This document shows positions 33,158 to 42,242 of a DNA stretch of 64,000 nucleotides, one piece after another (the first letter of the stretch is position 1; the number at the start of each line of letters is the position of its first letter). The notes below the pieces were generated by a model. It was not told where the DNA came from, did not search any database, and saw nothing but the letters and a program-made list of their open reading frames with translations. The DNA lies in NCBI GenBank assembly GCA_020635535.1, contig JACJZP010000002.1, positions 186,001 through 250,000 of the forward strand, given 5' to 3'. Made by a program: the position numbers and the translations under genes. This DNA comes from Flavobacteriales bacterium (GTDB lineage Bacteria; Bacteroidota; Bacteroidia; UBA10329).

Positions 33158-33736
33158 ATGGGTCGTTTCTTTTATTGGCTTGCTTACTTTTTCTGGTACA
33201 GGATAGGCTCTTGGAAAGTGGTATCACGTTTTCCGAAGGGAATTAAAAAAGCAGTTATTGCCGCAGCTCCCCATACTGCAAATGAAGATTTTCCGGTTGG
33301 CATAGGCGCGTGGTATGCAGAGAATCGCAGTGCCAGCTTCATTGCCAAGAAAGAACTGTTTGAGGGACCACTGGGTTTCATTTTCAGGGCAACAGGAGGT
33401 ATTCCTATAGATAGGGCCACCAGTAAGAACATGGTACAACAGGTGGCCGAAGAATTTGCCAAACGCGATGAATTGGTGTTGGTGATTGCACCAGAGGGAA
33501 CACGGGCCTGGAAACCCCGCTGGAAAACCGGATTCTATTACATTGCCAAAGAGGCGGGTGTTCCAATAATTCTGGCCTATATGGATTTTGGAAAGAAGGA
33601 GGTTGGAATGGGAGAGGTGTTCTGGCCCACGGATGATGTGGAAGCTGATTTCAAATACATAGAGAATTTCTACGCAAACATTACTGCAGCAGATCCAAGC
33701 AAGTACAATCCGAAACTGACAGAAAGTCCAGAATAA
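33158..33736 (+). CDS. PlsC-like 1-acylglycerol-3-phosphate acyltransferase
   Basis: A 192-residue acyltransferase from the ATG at 33158. It has the HX4D motif (His39-Asp44, PHTANED), the GGIPIDR block, and APEGTRAW for substrate phosphate binding. The N-terminus is a membrane-attached hydrophobic helix (FYWLAYFFW). Members move fatty acids onto lysophosphatidate or related acceptors, including ornithine lipids. The exact acceptor is not clear. It is followed 33 bases later by a DUF4112 membrane protein. Confidence 0.85.
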   Translation: MGRFFYWLAYFFWYRIGSWKVVSRFPKGIKKAVIAAAPHTANEDFPVGIGAWYAENRSASFIAKKELFEGPLGFIFRATGGIPIDRATSKNMVQQVAEEFAKRDELVLVIAPEGTRAWKPRWKTGFYYIAKEAGVPIILAYMDFGKKEVGMGEVFWPTDDVEADFKYIENFYANITAADPSKYNPKLTESPE

Positions 33737-33769
33737 CAATTTGGTAAGGCATTTGTACGTTAGCTGAGC

Positions 33770-34120
33770 ATGTACAGAATAGAAGCTACCATACCCAAAG
33801 AGCTTGAGTGGGCCGAAAAGCTTACACGGCTCATGGATGATCAGTTCAAAATTCCATTTATCAATTTCCGTTTTGGTCTTGACCCTATTCTTGGTCTTAT
33901 TCCTTGGGCCGGAGATGTGGTGGCGTTTGCCATCTCAGCACTCATCCTTTCTGCTTTGATAAGAAATGGTATGCCTTTCGGTCTTATCATTCGCATGGTG
34001 GCCAATATTGTTCTCGACCTTATAATAGGTGGAATTCCGGTTGTTGGTGGTATTGCCGACTTCTTCTTTAAAGCTAACCGCGCAAACCTTAAACTGGCAA
34101 AAGAATATTTCTCAGCTTAG
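33770..34120 (+). CDS. DUF4112 membrane protein
   Basis: A 116-residue protein with the DUF4112 pattern: FGLDPILGLIPWAGDVVAF followed by two hydrophobic helices and GGIPVVGGIADFFF. It is an inner-membrane protein of unknown role, found across many bacteria. It ends three bases before the convergent sulfatase gene. Confidence 0.85.
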   Translation: MYRIEATIPKELEWAEKLTRLMDDQFKIPFINFRFGLDPILGLIPWAGDVVAFAISALILSALIRNGMPFGLIIRMVANIVLDLIIGGIPVVGGIADFFFKANRANLKLAKEYFSA

Positions 34121-34123
34121 GAT

Positions 34124-35728
34124 TTAAAGTGGAAAGTAGAAGGGTTCGTCCCCGTCCCACCAACGGTAATCCATTACACGTGGCCATTTGGGGTCCATCA
34201 TTTCGGCCTCCCACTCAGCATGCAGCCTTTGCAGGAGTTCTACCATTTCAGCATTATCAGCATACAGATTGCGCTTTTCTTCCTTGTCGGTCCTCACGTT
34301 ATAAAGCGCATGGTTTCCGCTAAGTCCATCCGTTATCAATTTCCAGTCGCCATAGCGTATGGCACGGTTATAACCCGACCTCCAGCATAGCTTCTCGTGT
34401 ATCGGAGTTTTTACCGAATCGGAAAGAACGGGCAGAAGAGAAACGCCATCGAGCTTGCGTTCAGAATCATAGTCTATGGCCGCAACGTTCAGTGCAGTGG
34501 CAAAAATATCCATGGAAATAACAGGTTGGGAATAAGAACTCCGTTCCGTAACATGCCCATCCCAACGGACCATGAAGGGTACATTCAAGCCGCCTTCAAA
34601 ATTGGTGAACTTTCCACCTTTAAGCGGGGCATTGTCGGTGGCCTGGGTGTAAGTTGCACCTCCATTATCGCTCAGAAAGAAAACAATGGTGTTCTCCATC
34701 AGACCTTTTTCTTCCAAGTGGTTGATAATGCTCCCAACGGCATCATCCAACTGCCAGATCATGGCGTTGTAAACACGTTTGTTCCGGTCTTCAATATGTT
34801 CGAGTTTATCGTAATACGCTTTGGTTGCCTGAAATGGTGTGTGCGGAGCAAGGAAAGGCACGTATAGGAAAAACGGCTTATCATCATTTCTATCAATGAA
34901 CGCATTGGCTTCTTCGGCAATACGGTCGGTGAGGTAGAATTCCTCTTCTATGATGTCATGATTTCTTCTGATGGCACAGTTTCCGCTTCGACCCTTGCCC
35001 CAAATGAATGGGTCGGAGAAATCCTTGTGCCGCTGATTGACAATATCCGGGTTGCTGGTATCTGCCATGTACAGGGAATATGCCTCGTAAAACCCGTACT
35101 GATAGTCAAACCCACGGTTTATTGGAATGGCGTGGTCGCCAGTGCCCAAATGCCATTTGCCTACAATGCCGGTTCTGTACCCGGCTTTCTGTAAGATTTC
35201 GGATAACATGATCTCTGATGGCGGCATGCCGTTCTTCATCATGTCCTGAAAATGAGGGAACTCTATCTGGTCGGCCACCAACCAATCTCCCGTGGCAATG
35301 AAGTTTTTGTAAACGAATAGCTCCACCCGATTTTTCGGATAACGGTCGTGAGGCTGGTACTCGAAGCCGAACCGCTGCTGGTAACGACCTGTAAGCATGC
35401 CTGCTCTGGAAGGCGCACAGATGGGCGAGGTAATGTAACCCTCCGTAAACGTCATTCCTTTGAGACCGATAGAATCAATATTTGGTGTTCGGATAGGAGG
35501 GTTGCCGTAGAGCGAAATGTCTGTTTTGCCGAGGTCGTCTGCTATAATGATGACGATGTTGGGCTTTGAGTCAGTTTCAGGGTTTATTGAATTGAGATAG
35601 TTCTGCTTTTCCGTTATTTTCTCTTGATCAAATACGATCTCAAACTGCTTTGAGGTCAAAGGCCAAAAGCCATAGACAAGCAGCATTATCAGAATGAATA
35701 GTGAAATGAACAGGAGTTTGCGCTTCAT
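34124..35728 (-). CDS. sulfatase, formylglycine type
   Basis: A 534-residue type I sulfatase with an N-terminal membrane or signal segment (5-25). Metal-binding Asp64-Asp65 (IIADD) and the CAPSR sequence with Cys104, converted to formylglycine in active enzymes, are present. GYRTGIVGKWHLG and LSDNGG are further family motifs. Such enzymes cut sulfate esters, in marine Bacteroidota often from algal polysaccharides. No maturase gene or polysaccharide locus is adjacent. The -7 box at 35733-35740 ends only five bases from the ATG, so the mRNA may be leaderless. Confidence 0.9.
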   Translation of the reverse strand: MKRKLLFISLFILIMLLVYGFWPLTSKQFEIVFDQEKITEKQNYLNSINPETDSKPNIVIIIADDLGKTDISLYGNPPIRTPNIDSIGLKGMTFTEGYITSPICAPSRAGMLTGRYQQRFGFEYQPHDRYPKNRVELFVYKNFIATGDWLVADQIEFPHFQDMMKNGMPPSEIMLSEILQKAGYRTGIVGKWHLGTGDHAIPINRGFDYQYGFYEAYSLYMADTSNPDIVNQRHKDFSDPFIWGKGRSGNCAIRRNHDIIEEEFYLTDRIAEEANAFIDRNDDKPFFLYVPFLAPHTPFQATKAYYDKLEHIEDRNKRVYNAMIWQLDDAVGSIINHLEEKGLMENTIVFFLSDNGGATYTQATDNAPLKGGKFTNFEGGLNVPFMVRWDGHVTERSSYSQPVISMDIFATALNVAAIDYDSERKLDGVSLLPVLSDSVKTPIHEKLCWRSGYNRAIRYGDWKLITDGLSGNHALYNVRTDKEEKRNLYADNAEMVELLQRLHAEWEAEMMDPKWPRVMDYRWWDGDEPFYFPL

Positions 35729-35732
35729 GCGC

Positions 35733-35740
35733 CAAACTTA
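35733..35740 (-). promoter_or_regulatory. -7 box of sulfatase gene
   Basis: Read on the minus strand, TAAGTTTG fits the Bacteroidota -7 consensus. It ends four bases before the start codon. Confidence 0.5.
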
Positions 35741-35753
35741 GCCTTAATCAGGC

Positions 35754-36434
35754 TTACTTGAGTTGATCCACATCTCGGATCAAAATGCTTGAGCGGTCAA
35801 AGTTGATGAGGTTCTCCTTCTTCAATTCATTCAGCACAATGGTTACAAGCTGACGTGAAGTTCCAGTAATGTTGGCCATATCTTGGTGCGTAAAGCCGTG
35901 CCTGATGAGTGTCTCGTCCGCAAATTTCTTCCCGTTCTTCTGGGCTTGCTCCTTTAAGAAGGCGATGATGCGTGTACGGGCATCATCAAAGATCAACCTT
36001 TCTAGCCGCTTCTCTGAACGTGTAATACGTTCACCGAGCTTTTCAATCATTCTTAGACCAACATCAGGATTCTTGTTGATCAATTCTTTCAGAATTTGAA
36101 CTGGAATGCGGATCACTTCAACCTCATCTTTCAACGTGGCGGCAAAGTCAGGTCGTTCAACCATTCCAGATAGCCCGAGTTCTCCGAACATCTCACCAGG
36201 GTAAAGAATGTTCTTTATAACCTCCTTGCCATCTTCGTTAATGGTACCGGTCTTAACCACACCACTCAGTAGAAAGTAAACCCAATCTGCAGCTTCTCCC
36301 GGATTGTAGATCAGTGTGTTCTTCGGATAGCTTTTAGCTTGAACATAACGACTTAAAAACTCCTGCTGTTCGGCTGGCAATCCCTTTAACACTGCTACTC
36401 CCTCGAAACTATCCAACTCCAATGTGTTTGTCAT
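35754..36434 (-). CDS. Crp/Fnr-family transcription regulator
   Basis: A 226-residue regulator with cNMP-binding domain (about 15-130, with GEMFGELGL and ERPDF) and a C-terminal winged HTH (MANITGTSRQLVTIVLNEL). Unlike the two regulators next to the fibre genes it keeps Glu and Arg in the phosphate-binding cassette region, so nucleotide binding is possible. No Fe-S cysteines are visible. It is closely related to the regulator at 40968-41672. It is divergent from a TonB receptor gene, with a candidate operator at 36508-36521 in between. Confidence 0.88.
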   Translation of the reverse strand: MTNTLELDSFEGVAVLKGLPAEQQEFLSRYVQAKSYPKNTLIYNPGEAADWVYFLLSGVVKTGTINEDGKEVIKNILYPGEMFGELGLSGMVERPDFAATLKDEVEVIRIPVQILKELINKNPDVGLRMIEKLGERITRSEKRLERLIFDDARTRIIAFLKEQAQKNGKKFADETLIRHGFTHQDMANITGTSRQLVTIVLNELKKENLINFDRSSILIRDVDQLK

Positions 36435-36507
36435 GTGTTTTACACTATTTCAAATTTGCTGCATGGTAACATCATTATTCACCAATGGTGTCTCATGAAC
36501 GATAAAA

Positions 36508-36521
36508 CATGTTTCAACATG
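36508..36521. promoter_or_regulatory. inverted repeat between regulator and receptor genes
   Basis: CATGTT and AACATG form a perfect inverted repeat with a 2-base centre in the divergent intergenic region. It is a plausible operator for the adjacent Crp/Fnr protein, though unproven. Confidence 0.35.
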
Positions 36522-36616
36522 CTTTGTGGAACCAGATTTTTCCCATGGATTCCTGTCTCTTCTTCTGACTTTGATGTTTAAACATTCTATGATCTGGATG
36601 CTACTAATTGCAACCG

Positions 36617-36624
36617 TACCTTTG
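36617..36624 (+). promoter_or_regulatory. -7 box of TonB receptor gene
   Basis: TACCTTTG fits the -7 consensus. It ends eight bases before the ATG at 36633, which leaves almost no leader. Confidence 0.55.
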
Positions 36625-36632
36625 TAAACAGT

Positions 36633-38981
36633 ATGAATGCACGGCTTGTTCTGTTAATCGGTCTTCTGTTGACCATGGTTTCTGATGTCAAATCTCAGGA
36701 GCTTACTCAGATGGTACGTGGGTCTGTGGTAGATGAGGATACGCAGGTTCCGTTGATCGGGGCAACTGTTGTCATACTCAATTCCGACCCTGTTCTTGGT
36801 GCTTCTACAGATGTAAACGGCAATTTTCAGATTGCAAATGTTCCAATAGGAAGACAGAGTTTGCAGGTGAAATATCTCGGATATGAACCTCGCACAATCT
36901 CCAATATTGATGTTGGAAGCGGTAAGCAGGTAGTACTCCATATTCAACTTTTGGAATCAACCGAGCAGTTGCAGGAAGTAGTTGTAAAAGCGGAAAAGGA
37001 TCCGTCAACGCCTAATAACGAAATGTCGGTAGTAAGTACCCGGTCATTCTCTTTGGAACAGTCTCAGCGGTTTGCTGCCAGTATGAACGACCCGGGAAGA
37101 ATGGCGCTTTCGTTTGCCGGAGTTAACCTTACCAACGACATTACAAACGAAATATCCATCCGCGGAAACGCTCCCAAAGGACTTCTATGGAGGCTTGAAG
37201 GCGTAGAGATTCCTGTTCCCAACCATTTTAATATTGATGGGCTTTATGCAGGTAATGTTTCCATTCTTTCAAATAATCTTCTTGATCAGAGCGACTTTTC
37301 GACAGGAGCTTTTGCTGCCGAATATGGCAATGCCCTTTCAGGCGTTTACGACCTCAAGCTCCGTACAGGAAATGATCAGAAACGAGAGTACACTGTACAG
37401 GTAGGTTTTCTTGGACTTGAGGCATCTGCAGAGGGTCCATTCATTAAGGGAAAACGGTCATCCTACCTTATCAATTACCGGTATTCTACTTTAGGATTGT
37501 TCAAGGCAGTAGGCGCCAATCTTGGTGGTGATCTGAACACCGGTTTTCAGGACCTGAACATGAAACTTAATTTCCCTACCAAGAAAATGGGAACCTTCTC
37601 GGTGTTTGCCGTGGGCGGATTGAGTGATGCTGGTTTTGATCCGGAGCGCGATACAACAAAATGGAGAAACGATGGGTCATGGGATCAAAATCGTGTAGAG
37701 GAGGATTACAGAAATCACTTCCTGGCCACTGGTTTGGCCCATAAATACATAATCAACGAAAGGAACTACGTTCATACAACTGTTGCTTACACTCGATCCG
37801 GAAACAACCTTACTCACAGTTACCTAACTGACAGTCTTACGCTTGAGAGCTATTGGAAATACAATGTAAGCAATACGGCTATCCGTGTTGCATCTCAGTT
37901 CAATACAAAATTCAATTCCAAACATCATCTCAGGTATGGTTTCAACTACAATCATCTGGTGTTCAGTTTAGTTGACGAATGGCCATGGGGTTGGCAAAAG
38001 ACCTATAAAGCCACTGGAAGCGGTAATTTCTACCAGCTCTATGCACAGCACAAGTTCAGGGTCAATTCAGACATTACATTGATCGGAGGGCTTCACACAA
38101 GTTACTTTGATGTGAATGGCAAGTTTGCAATTGAACCAAGACTGGCATTCGATTGGAGGTTTGCCCCGCGTCATAAGATATCTCTGGGAGTGGGAATGCA
38201 CAGCCGACAAGAGAGTCTGGCATTCTATTTTATTCAGCGCGAGGACAGGCCGGGTTACATTAATCGCTACCTCGATTACAGTCGTGCCGTTCATGTAGTA
38301 GTAGGTTACGATTTCAAGTTCTTCCAAGATTTCAGTTTGCATACGGAGGTGTATTATCAGTATCTGTATGCTGTGCCTGTTAAGAAAAATCCCAATAGCT
38401 ATTCTACCATAAATAACGATGAGGCTTACGAGAAAACCGCCTTGGTTAACAACGGTATAGGAACCAATTACGGTCTTGAGCTTACCATTGAAAAGAGCTT
38501 CTCAAAGAATTATTATTTCCTGATAACGGGGTCGTTTTACAATTCCATTTATCAAGGGTCTGATGGTGTTTGGAGGAATACGCGTTATAACGGGAATTAC
38601 ATTACCAGTGTAACAGGCGGTAAGGATTTTAGGGTTGGTAAGAAAGGCAAACACCTTATTGGTCTCAATGCAAAGTTCTTTTATGCGGGAGGCAGACGCA
38701 TTACCCCAATTGACCTGGAAGCATCAATTGCAGCAGGAGAGGAAGTGAATGACAATAGCAGAAAGTTTGAAGATAGAGTTGATGACTATTACAGGCTGGA
38801 TATCCGTTTGAGGTTCAAACACAACCTGAAGAAGTTTGCATGGGAGGTCTCTCTTGATGTACAGAACGTTACCAACCACTTGAACGAGATAAACAGGAAG
38901 TATGATCCTAAAACCGAGTCTGTCAAGAAGAAATATCAGCAGGGAATGATCCCAGTTCTGCGTTTCCGTTTCGAGATCTGA
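36633..38981 (+). CDS. TonB-dependent outer-membrane receptor
   Basis: A 782-residue protein. Signal peptide to about residue 22; a carboxypeptidase-regulatory-like domain at about 28-110 (VRGSVVDEDTQVPLIGATVV); a plug domain at about 130-245 (ITNEISIRGNAPKGLLWRLEGVEIP); then a beta-barrel ending in a Phe-rich last strand (VLRFRFEI). It takes up a large ligand across the outer membrane with energy from TonB. No SusD partner is next to it, so it is not a standard glycan SusCD pair. The gene for a TPR-HTH membrane protein follows directly. Confidence 0.9.
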   Translation: MNARLVLLIGLLLTMVSDVKSQELTQMVRGSVVDEDTQVPLIGATVVILNSDPVLGASTDVNGNFQIANVPIGRQSLQVKYLGYEPRTISNIDVGSGKQVVLHIQLLESTEQLQEVVVKAEKDPSTPNNEMSVVSTRSFSLEQSQRFAASMNDPGRMALSFAGVNLTNDITNEISIRGNAPKGLLWRLEGVEIPVPNHFNIDGLYAGNVSILSNNLLDQSDFSTGAFAAEYGNALSGVYDLKLRTGNDQKREYTVQVGFLGLEASAEGPFIKGKRSSYLINYRYSTLGLFKAVGANLGGDLNTGFQDLNMKLNFPTKKMGTFSVFAVGGLSDAGFDPERDTTKWRNDGSWDQNRVEEDYRNHFLATGLAHKYIINERNYVHTTVAYTRSGNNLTHSYLTDSLTLESYWKYNVSNTAIRVASQFNTKFNSKHHLRYGFNYNHLVFSLVDEWPWGWQKTYKATGSGNFYQLYAQHKFRVNSDITLIGGLHTSYFDVNGKFAIEPRLAFDWRFAPRHKISLGVGMHSRQESLAFYFIQREDRPGYINRYLDYSRAVHVVVGYDFKFFQDFSLHTEVYYQYLYAVPVKKNPNSYSTINNDEAYEKTALVNNGIGTNYGLELTIEKSFSKNYYFLITGSFYNSIYQGSDGVWRNTRYNGNYITSVTGGKDFRVGKKGKHLIGLNAKFFYAGGRRITPIDLEASIAAGEEVNDNSRKFEDRVDDYYRLDIRLRFKHNLKKFAWEVSLDVQNVTNHLNEINRKYDPKTESVKKKYQQGMIPVLRFRFEI

Positions 38982-39018
38982 CCAAGTGCATCAAACTCTT
39001 GGAACCTACCTTTACCGT

Positions 39019-40851
39019 ATGATGCAGCGTTGGCTCTTTGTTTTAAGTCTTTTGGTGCCAGTAACCATAATGGCAGCTGTGGTGCCAAGTCCAGATCCGC
39101 TGGAAGCTGATGCAGCCAGTCTGTTCAATCTTTTGCAAGAGGCAGATCGCAAAGACTCGCGCACAGCATTGAAGTTGAGTTTCAGTTTGCAATCAATGAA
39201 ACTCACTTCAACTGAGAATCGGGTCTGGAGTAAACTGCTTTACTGCTACTATCTTTTGGAGAACGATTCTATTTCCAAGTCGCTCAGTATTCTTACCAAC
39301 TCAAAAGAAATACGTTGGAATGACCTGGTTGGCCAAACAAAGGCCTTTCATCTTTTCAGTTTAGGATATGCCAACACTTATCTGGGAAACTACACTAAGG
39401 CAGATTCTCTATTTGAATCGTCAGCAAATGAAAACCAGAATGAAATATTATCGGTTAAACTGAAACAGGCTACTGCTGACAATCTCAGATATCAGGGCAG
39501 ATTGGATGAGAGCATGGTTTCTTGGTTAGCTGCTCTTGAACTCAGTGAGAAACAGAAAGATTCTGTTGCCATTACAGATTGTTTCATTGGAATTGGAATA
39601 GTTGAGTTCCTAAGAGCTGAATTGGAAAACGCCACCAAGCATGTCAATCTTTATTGGCAGTTCAATTCACGTATTGGAAACCAAAAGAAAGTGGCGTACG
39701 GATTATCTATCCTCTCGCTGATTGATTATCAGAATGATGAGTATGAAAGTTCAATAGAAAAGAGTCTCAGGTCTTACGAAATCAGGAAGCAAACTTCTGA
39801 TCTTAAGGGTCAGGGAGAGAGTTTGAATAATCTGGCCTTGGGCTATATGGGATTGAAAAATTGGCCTCAGGCATTACGATACCTGAATGATGCCATTTTG
39901 GTTAAAACGCAAGCAAATGACTTCACTCAGATGACGGTCATTCTCAATAACATCGGTCACTGTTATAGACAACTTGGTGATACGGAAAAAGCTGTAGAGT
40001 ACTTTGAGAGAGCACTTCAAAAAGGCAGGGAAAACGGACAGCTGGAAGACATGATGCGTTCATACAGGAACTTGGTGGCCATAAATGCTGAAAATGGAAA
40101 TTATCAGCGTGCTTACGAACTGCAAAGTCTTCTTATTAAACTCAGAGACAGCATTGCCGATATGGAGCAAAAGGCAGCCGTCAGAGAATTGGAGGTTAAG
40201 CTTCAGGCTGACCGAAAGCAGCGGGAAATAGAGTTGCTCCAAAAAGAACGTTCAATTATTACCAACCGATGGCTTACAGTGGCTTTGGGGTTGTTTTTTG
40301 CACTCATTTTTGGCATTCTGATCTATGACGGACAAAAGCGAAAGCACCGGCAAGAAAAGGAACTTCTGGCAGCGGAAGATGAATTGCAAAAGGCCGAACT
40401 TAAGATAATGACCGATCTATTGGAACATAACCAGCAGAAGCTAAGTCTTTACACCGAGAATCTCCTAAGGAAAAATGAGCTGGTAGGTAAGCTGGAGTCC
40501 AAATTAAAAGAAACGATCCATGGTCAAGGCCATGATGAGGGAGAGAATGAAACACTGCTGTCAAACATAGCCAGCGTACGTATTCTTACTGATGATGATT
40601 GGGAAGAATTCAAAACTCTTTTTGATGGAGTACACACAGGATTGTTGGATAAGCTGCTTTCAGACTACAGAGATCTTACACTCGGGGAACAGCGCCTTTT
40701 TCTACTCATGAAATTGTCAATGTCCACCAGAGAAATTGCTAACATTCTAGGGGTTTCGCCAGACTCTGTAAAGAAGGGAAGATACAGGTTGAAGAAGAAA
40801 TTAGGACTTCCAGAGACAAATTCTCTGCAAGAGTTTATTGATGATTTTTGA
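39019..40851 (+). CDS. TPR membrane protein with LuxR-type HTH
   Basis: About 610 residues from the ATG at 39019, with a second ATG at 39022; a GTG at 38986 upstream is less likely. Signal peptide, then TPR repeats to about residue 390 (for example LNNLALGYMGLKNWPQALRY). One membrane span follows (WLTVALGLFFALIFGILIYD), then a coiled coil and a C-terminal HTH (LTLGEQRLFLLMKLSMSTREIANILGVS). This build is common in Bacteroidota and is thought to link periplasmic sensing to transcription. It starts about 40 bases after the TonB receptor gene, so the two may be co-transcribed. Confidence 0.85.
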   Translation: MMQRWLFVLSLLVPVTIMAAVVPSPDPLEADAASLFNLLQEADRKDSRTALKLSFSLQSMKLTSTENRVWSKLLYCYYLLENDSISKSLSILTNSKEIRWNDLVGQTKAFHLFSLGYANTYLGNYTKADSLFESSANENQNEILSVKLKQATADNLRYQGRLDESMVSWLAALELSEKQKDSVAITDCFIGIGIVEFLRAELENATKHVNLYWQFNSRIGNQKKVAYGLSILSLIDYQNDEYESSIEKSLRSYEIRKQTSDLKGQGESLNNLALGYMGLKNWPQALRYLNDAILVKTQANDFTQMTVILNNIGHCYRQLGDTEKAVEYFERALQKGRENGQLEDMMRSYRNLVAINAENGNYQRAYELQSLLIKLRDSIADMEQKAAVRELEVKLQADRKQREIELLQKERSIITNRWLTVALGLFFALIFGILIYDGQKRKHRQEKELLAAEDELQKAELKIMTDLLEHNQQKLSLYTENLLRKNELVGKLESKLKETIHGQGHDEGENETLLSNIASVRILTDDDWEEFKTLFDGVHTGLLDKLLSDYRDLTLGEQRLFLLMKLSMSTREIANILGVSPDSVKKGRYRLKKKLGLPETNSLQEFIDDF

Positions 40852-40939
40852 ATCATAAATACACCAAGGTCCACCACATTGTCCACCACATTGTCCACGG
40901 TATTAATGAATCAATTTGCGGATTATTGCGCATATTTGA

Positions 40940-40954
40940 TACGTGATTCACGTA
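40940..40954. promoter_or_regulatory. perfect 7-1-7 palindrome before regulator gene
   Basis: TACGTGATTCACGTA is a perfect palindrome with a single central base, 13 bases before the ATG at 40968. TTGCG and CGCAA flank it, slightly off centre. Its position suggests autorepression by the Crp/Fnr protein. The spacing is not that of a classic CRP or FNR site. Confidence 0.5.
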
Positions 40955-40967
40955 ACGCAAATTGGTT

Positions 40968-41672
40968 ATGGATATACAGGCTAACTACATTCATTTAGAG
41001 CAGTTCTCGCTCTTCGATAATATTCACCGTTCGGTATTAGAGGAGGTTTCCAACTTCACAACACTTAGAACAAGGCCGAAAAATTCTTACGTCTACCATC
41101 CCGGAGATCCAAGTGAGGTCTTATTCATTCTGAAAGAAGGAAGAGTTAAGGTTGGAAATTATTCTGATGATGGAAGAGAGGTTATCAAAGCCATAATTCA
41201 GCCTGGAGAATTATTCGGTGAAATGGGTTTGGCAGGAGAAGAGAAAAGAAATGAGTTCGCCATTACCATGAAGGAAGAATGCTCGTTCTATATGATTTAC
41301 GTGGCCGATCTTCGAAAGGTGATGAAAGCACACCCTGAGCTAAGCCTTAGATTAATAGACAGGATCGGGTCGAGAATCAGGAAAACCGAAAGCAGACTAG
41401 AGTCTATCATATTCAAGGATTCTAGAACAAGAGTAGTTGAGTTTATCAAGGAAATGGCTGATAGTGTTGGTCGAGTATTTGGAGATGAAGTTCTACTGGA
41501 GCATTTCCTCACACATCAAGACATTGCCAATCTGACCGGAACTTCCCGTCAGTTTGTAACAAGTGTGCTAAATGATCTTAAAAGAGATCATATCATCAAA
41601 TTCGATAGAAACACAATACTGGTGTCAGACACAAAGGGGTTAGCAGCTCTGACATCTACAGGCCTGGCTTAA
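40968..41672 (+). CDS. Crp/Fnr-family transcription regulator
   Basis: A 234-residue regulator from the ATG at 40968; a TTG at 40962 was rejected. It has a cNMP-binding domain with GELFGEMGL and KRNEF, and a winged HTH (IANLTGTSRQFVTSVLNDL). It is the closest paralogue in the window of the regulator at 35754-36434. No Cys cluster for Fe-S is visible. The palindrome directly upstream may be its own operator. A strong terminator follows. Confidence 0.88.
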   Translation: MDIQANYIHLEQFSLFDNIHRSVLEEVSNFTTLRTRPKNSYVYHPGDPSEVLFILKEGRVKVGNYSDDGREVIKAIIQPGELFGEMGLAGEEKRNEFAITMKEECSFYMIYVADLRKVMKAHPELSLRLIDRIGSRIRKTESRLESIIFKDSRTRVVEFIKEMADSVGRVFGDEVLLEHFLTHQDIANLTGTSRQFVTSVLNDLKRDHIIKFDRNTILVSDTKGLAALTSTGLA

Positions 41673-41722
41673 CGAATGTAATAGGGGTTGGATTCGTTTA
41701 GAGATTCTTCTCAGCCAGTGCC

Positions 41723-41757
41723 AAAACCGCGAGCCATGTGCTCGCGGTTTTTTTTTG
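41723..41757 (+). terminator. terminator after Crp/Fnr gene
   Basis: AAAACCGCGAGC and GCTCGCGGTTTT form a perfect 12-base stem with loop CATGT, continuing into a T-run. It is the strongest intrinsic terminator in the window and may work in both directions. Confidence 0.92.
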
Positions 41758-41963
41758 TGTACATGGGTTAAAAAGAGAAAGGTGTGCACTGGGCACACCT
41801 TTCGACCAACAAACCGGATTCCGTAACCAGAGAGGAAAACCTAAAACCTCATCTTAATATCTTCTCTTGAATGAGAGCTAAAACCTAAAAAAGCTCTATG
41901 AATGCGTTCGGGGACCAATCCGAACATTTCAATTCCAAGAGAGGAATCCAATATTTTCAGTTG

Positions 41964-42131
41964 TTAAAAATCTGTTTCTTCCAAACCGATGATTGAAGCT
42001 TCTTTGTCAATATCGGATTGAGAAATGTTGTTGTCCATTATAAGTTTCTCAGCTTTTTCCTTGCTGATCTTAGAAGCATCTTGGCTTGAAACAACTCCGA
42101 ATGCGATAAGTACTGCGATCAATAATTCCAT
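41964..42131 (-). CDS. small secreted protein, 55 residues
   Basis: A 55-residue frame with a signal-peptide-like N-terminus (MELLIAVLIAFGVVSSQD). A charged helix follows (SKISKEKAEKLIMDNNISQS), with an acidic end (GLEETDF). Codon use looks like coding sequence. Upstream on the minus strand is a short A-rich leader. I do not recognise a family. Confidence 0.5.
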   Translation of the reverse strand: MELLIAVLIAFGVVSSQDASKISKEKAEKLIMDNNISQSDIDKEASIIGLEETDF

Positions 42132-42193
42132 AATTCCTAGTTTTTAATTGGTTAGACTGGGTCGTTATATGGAACGGGTGCGCAGTTCGTTTG

Positions 42194-42232
42194 GTCGTTT
42201 ATCGATACCTTTATTTTTTATCGACAAACGAC
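42194..42232. promoter_or_regulatory. inverted repeat over TPR-gene promoter
   Basis: GTCGTTTATCGAT (42194-42206) and ATCGACAAACGAC (42220-42232) are inverted copies with one mismatch. They enclose a TACCTTTA -7-like box at 42206-42213. They end 10 bases before the start of the next gene. This is a good candidate for a repressor site. Confidence 0.5.
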
Positions 42233-42242
42233 ACAATACGCC

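Noticed and set aside
36633..38981. SusC-type receptor of a polysaccharide locus
   Set aside because: No SusD homologue or glycoside hydrolase is next to it; the nearby sulfatase is separated by a regulator and points the other way.
40940..40954. Classic CRP or FNR binding site
   Set aside because: The half-sites are separated by one base rather than the usual 6 or 4, so I report it only as a palindrome.
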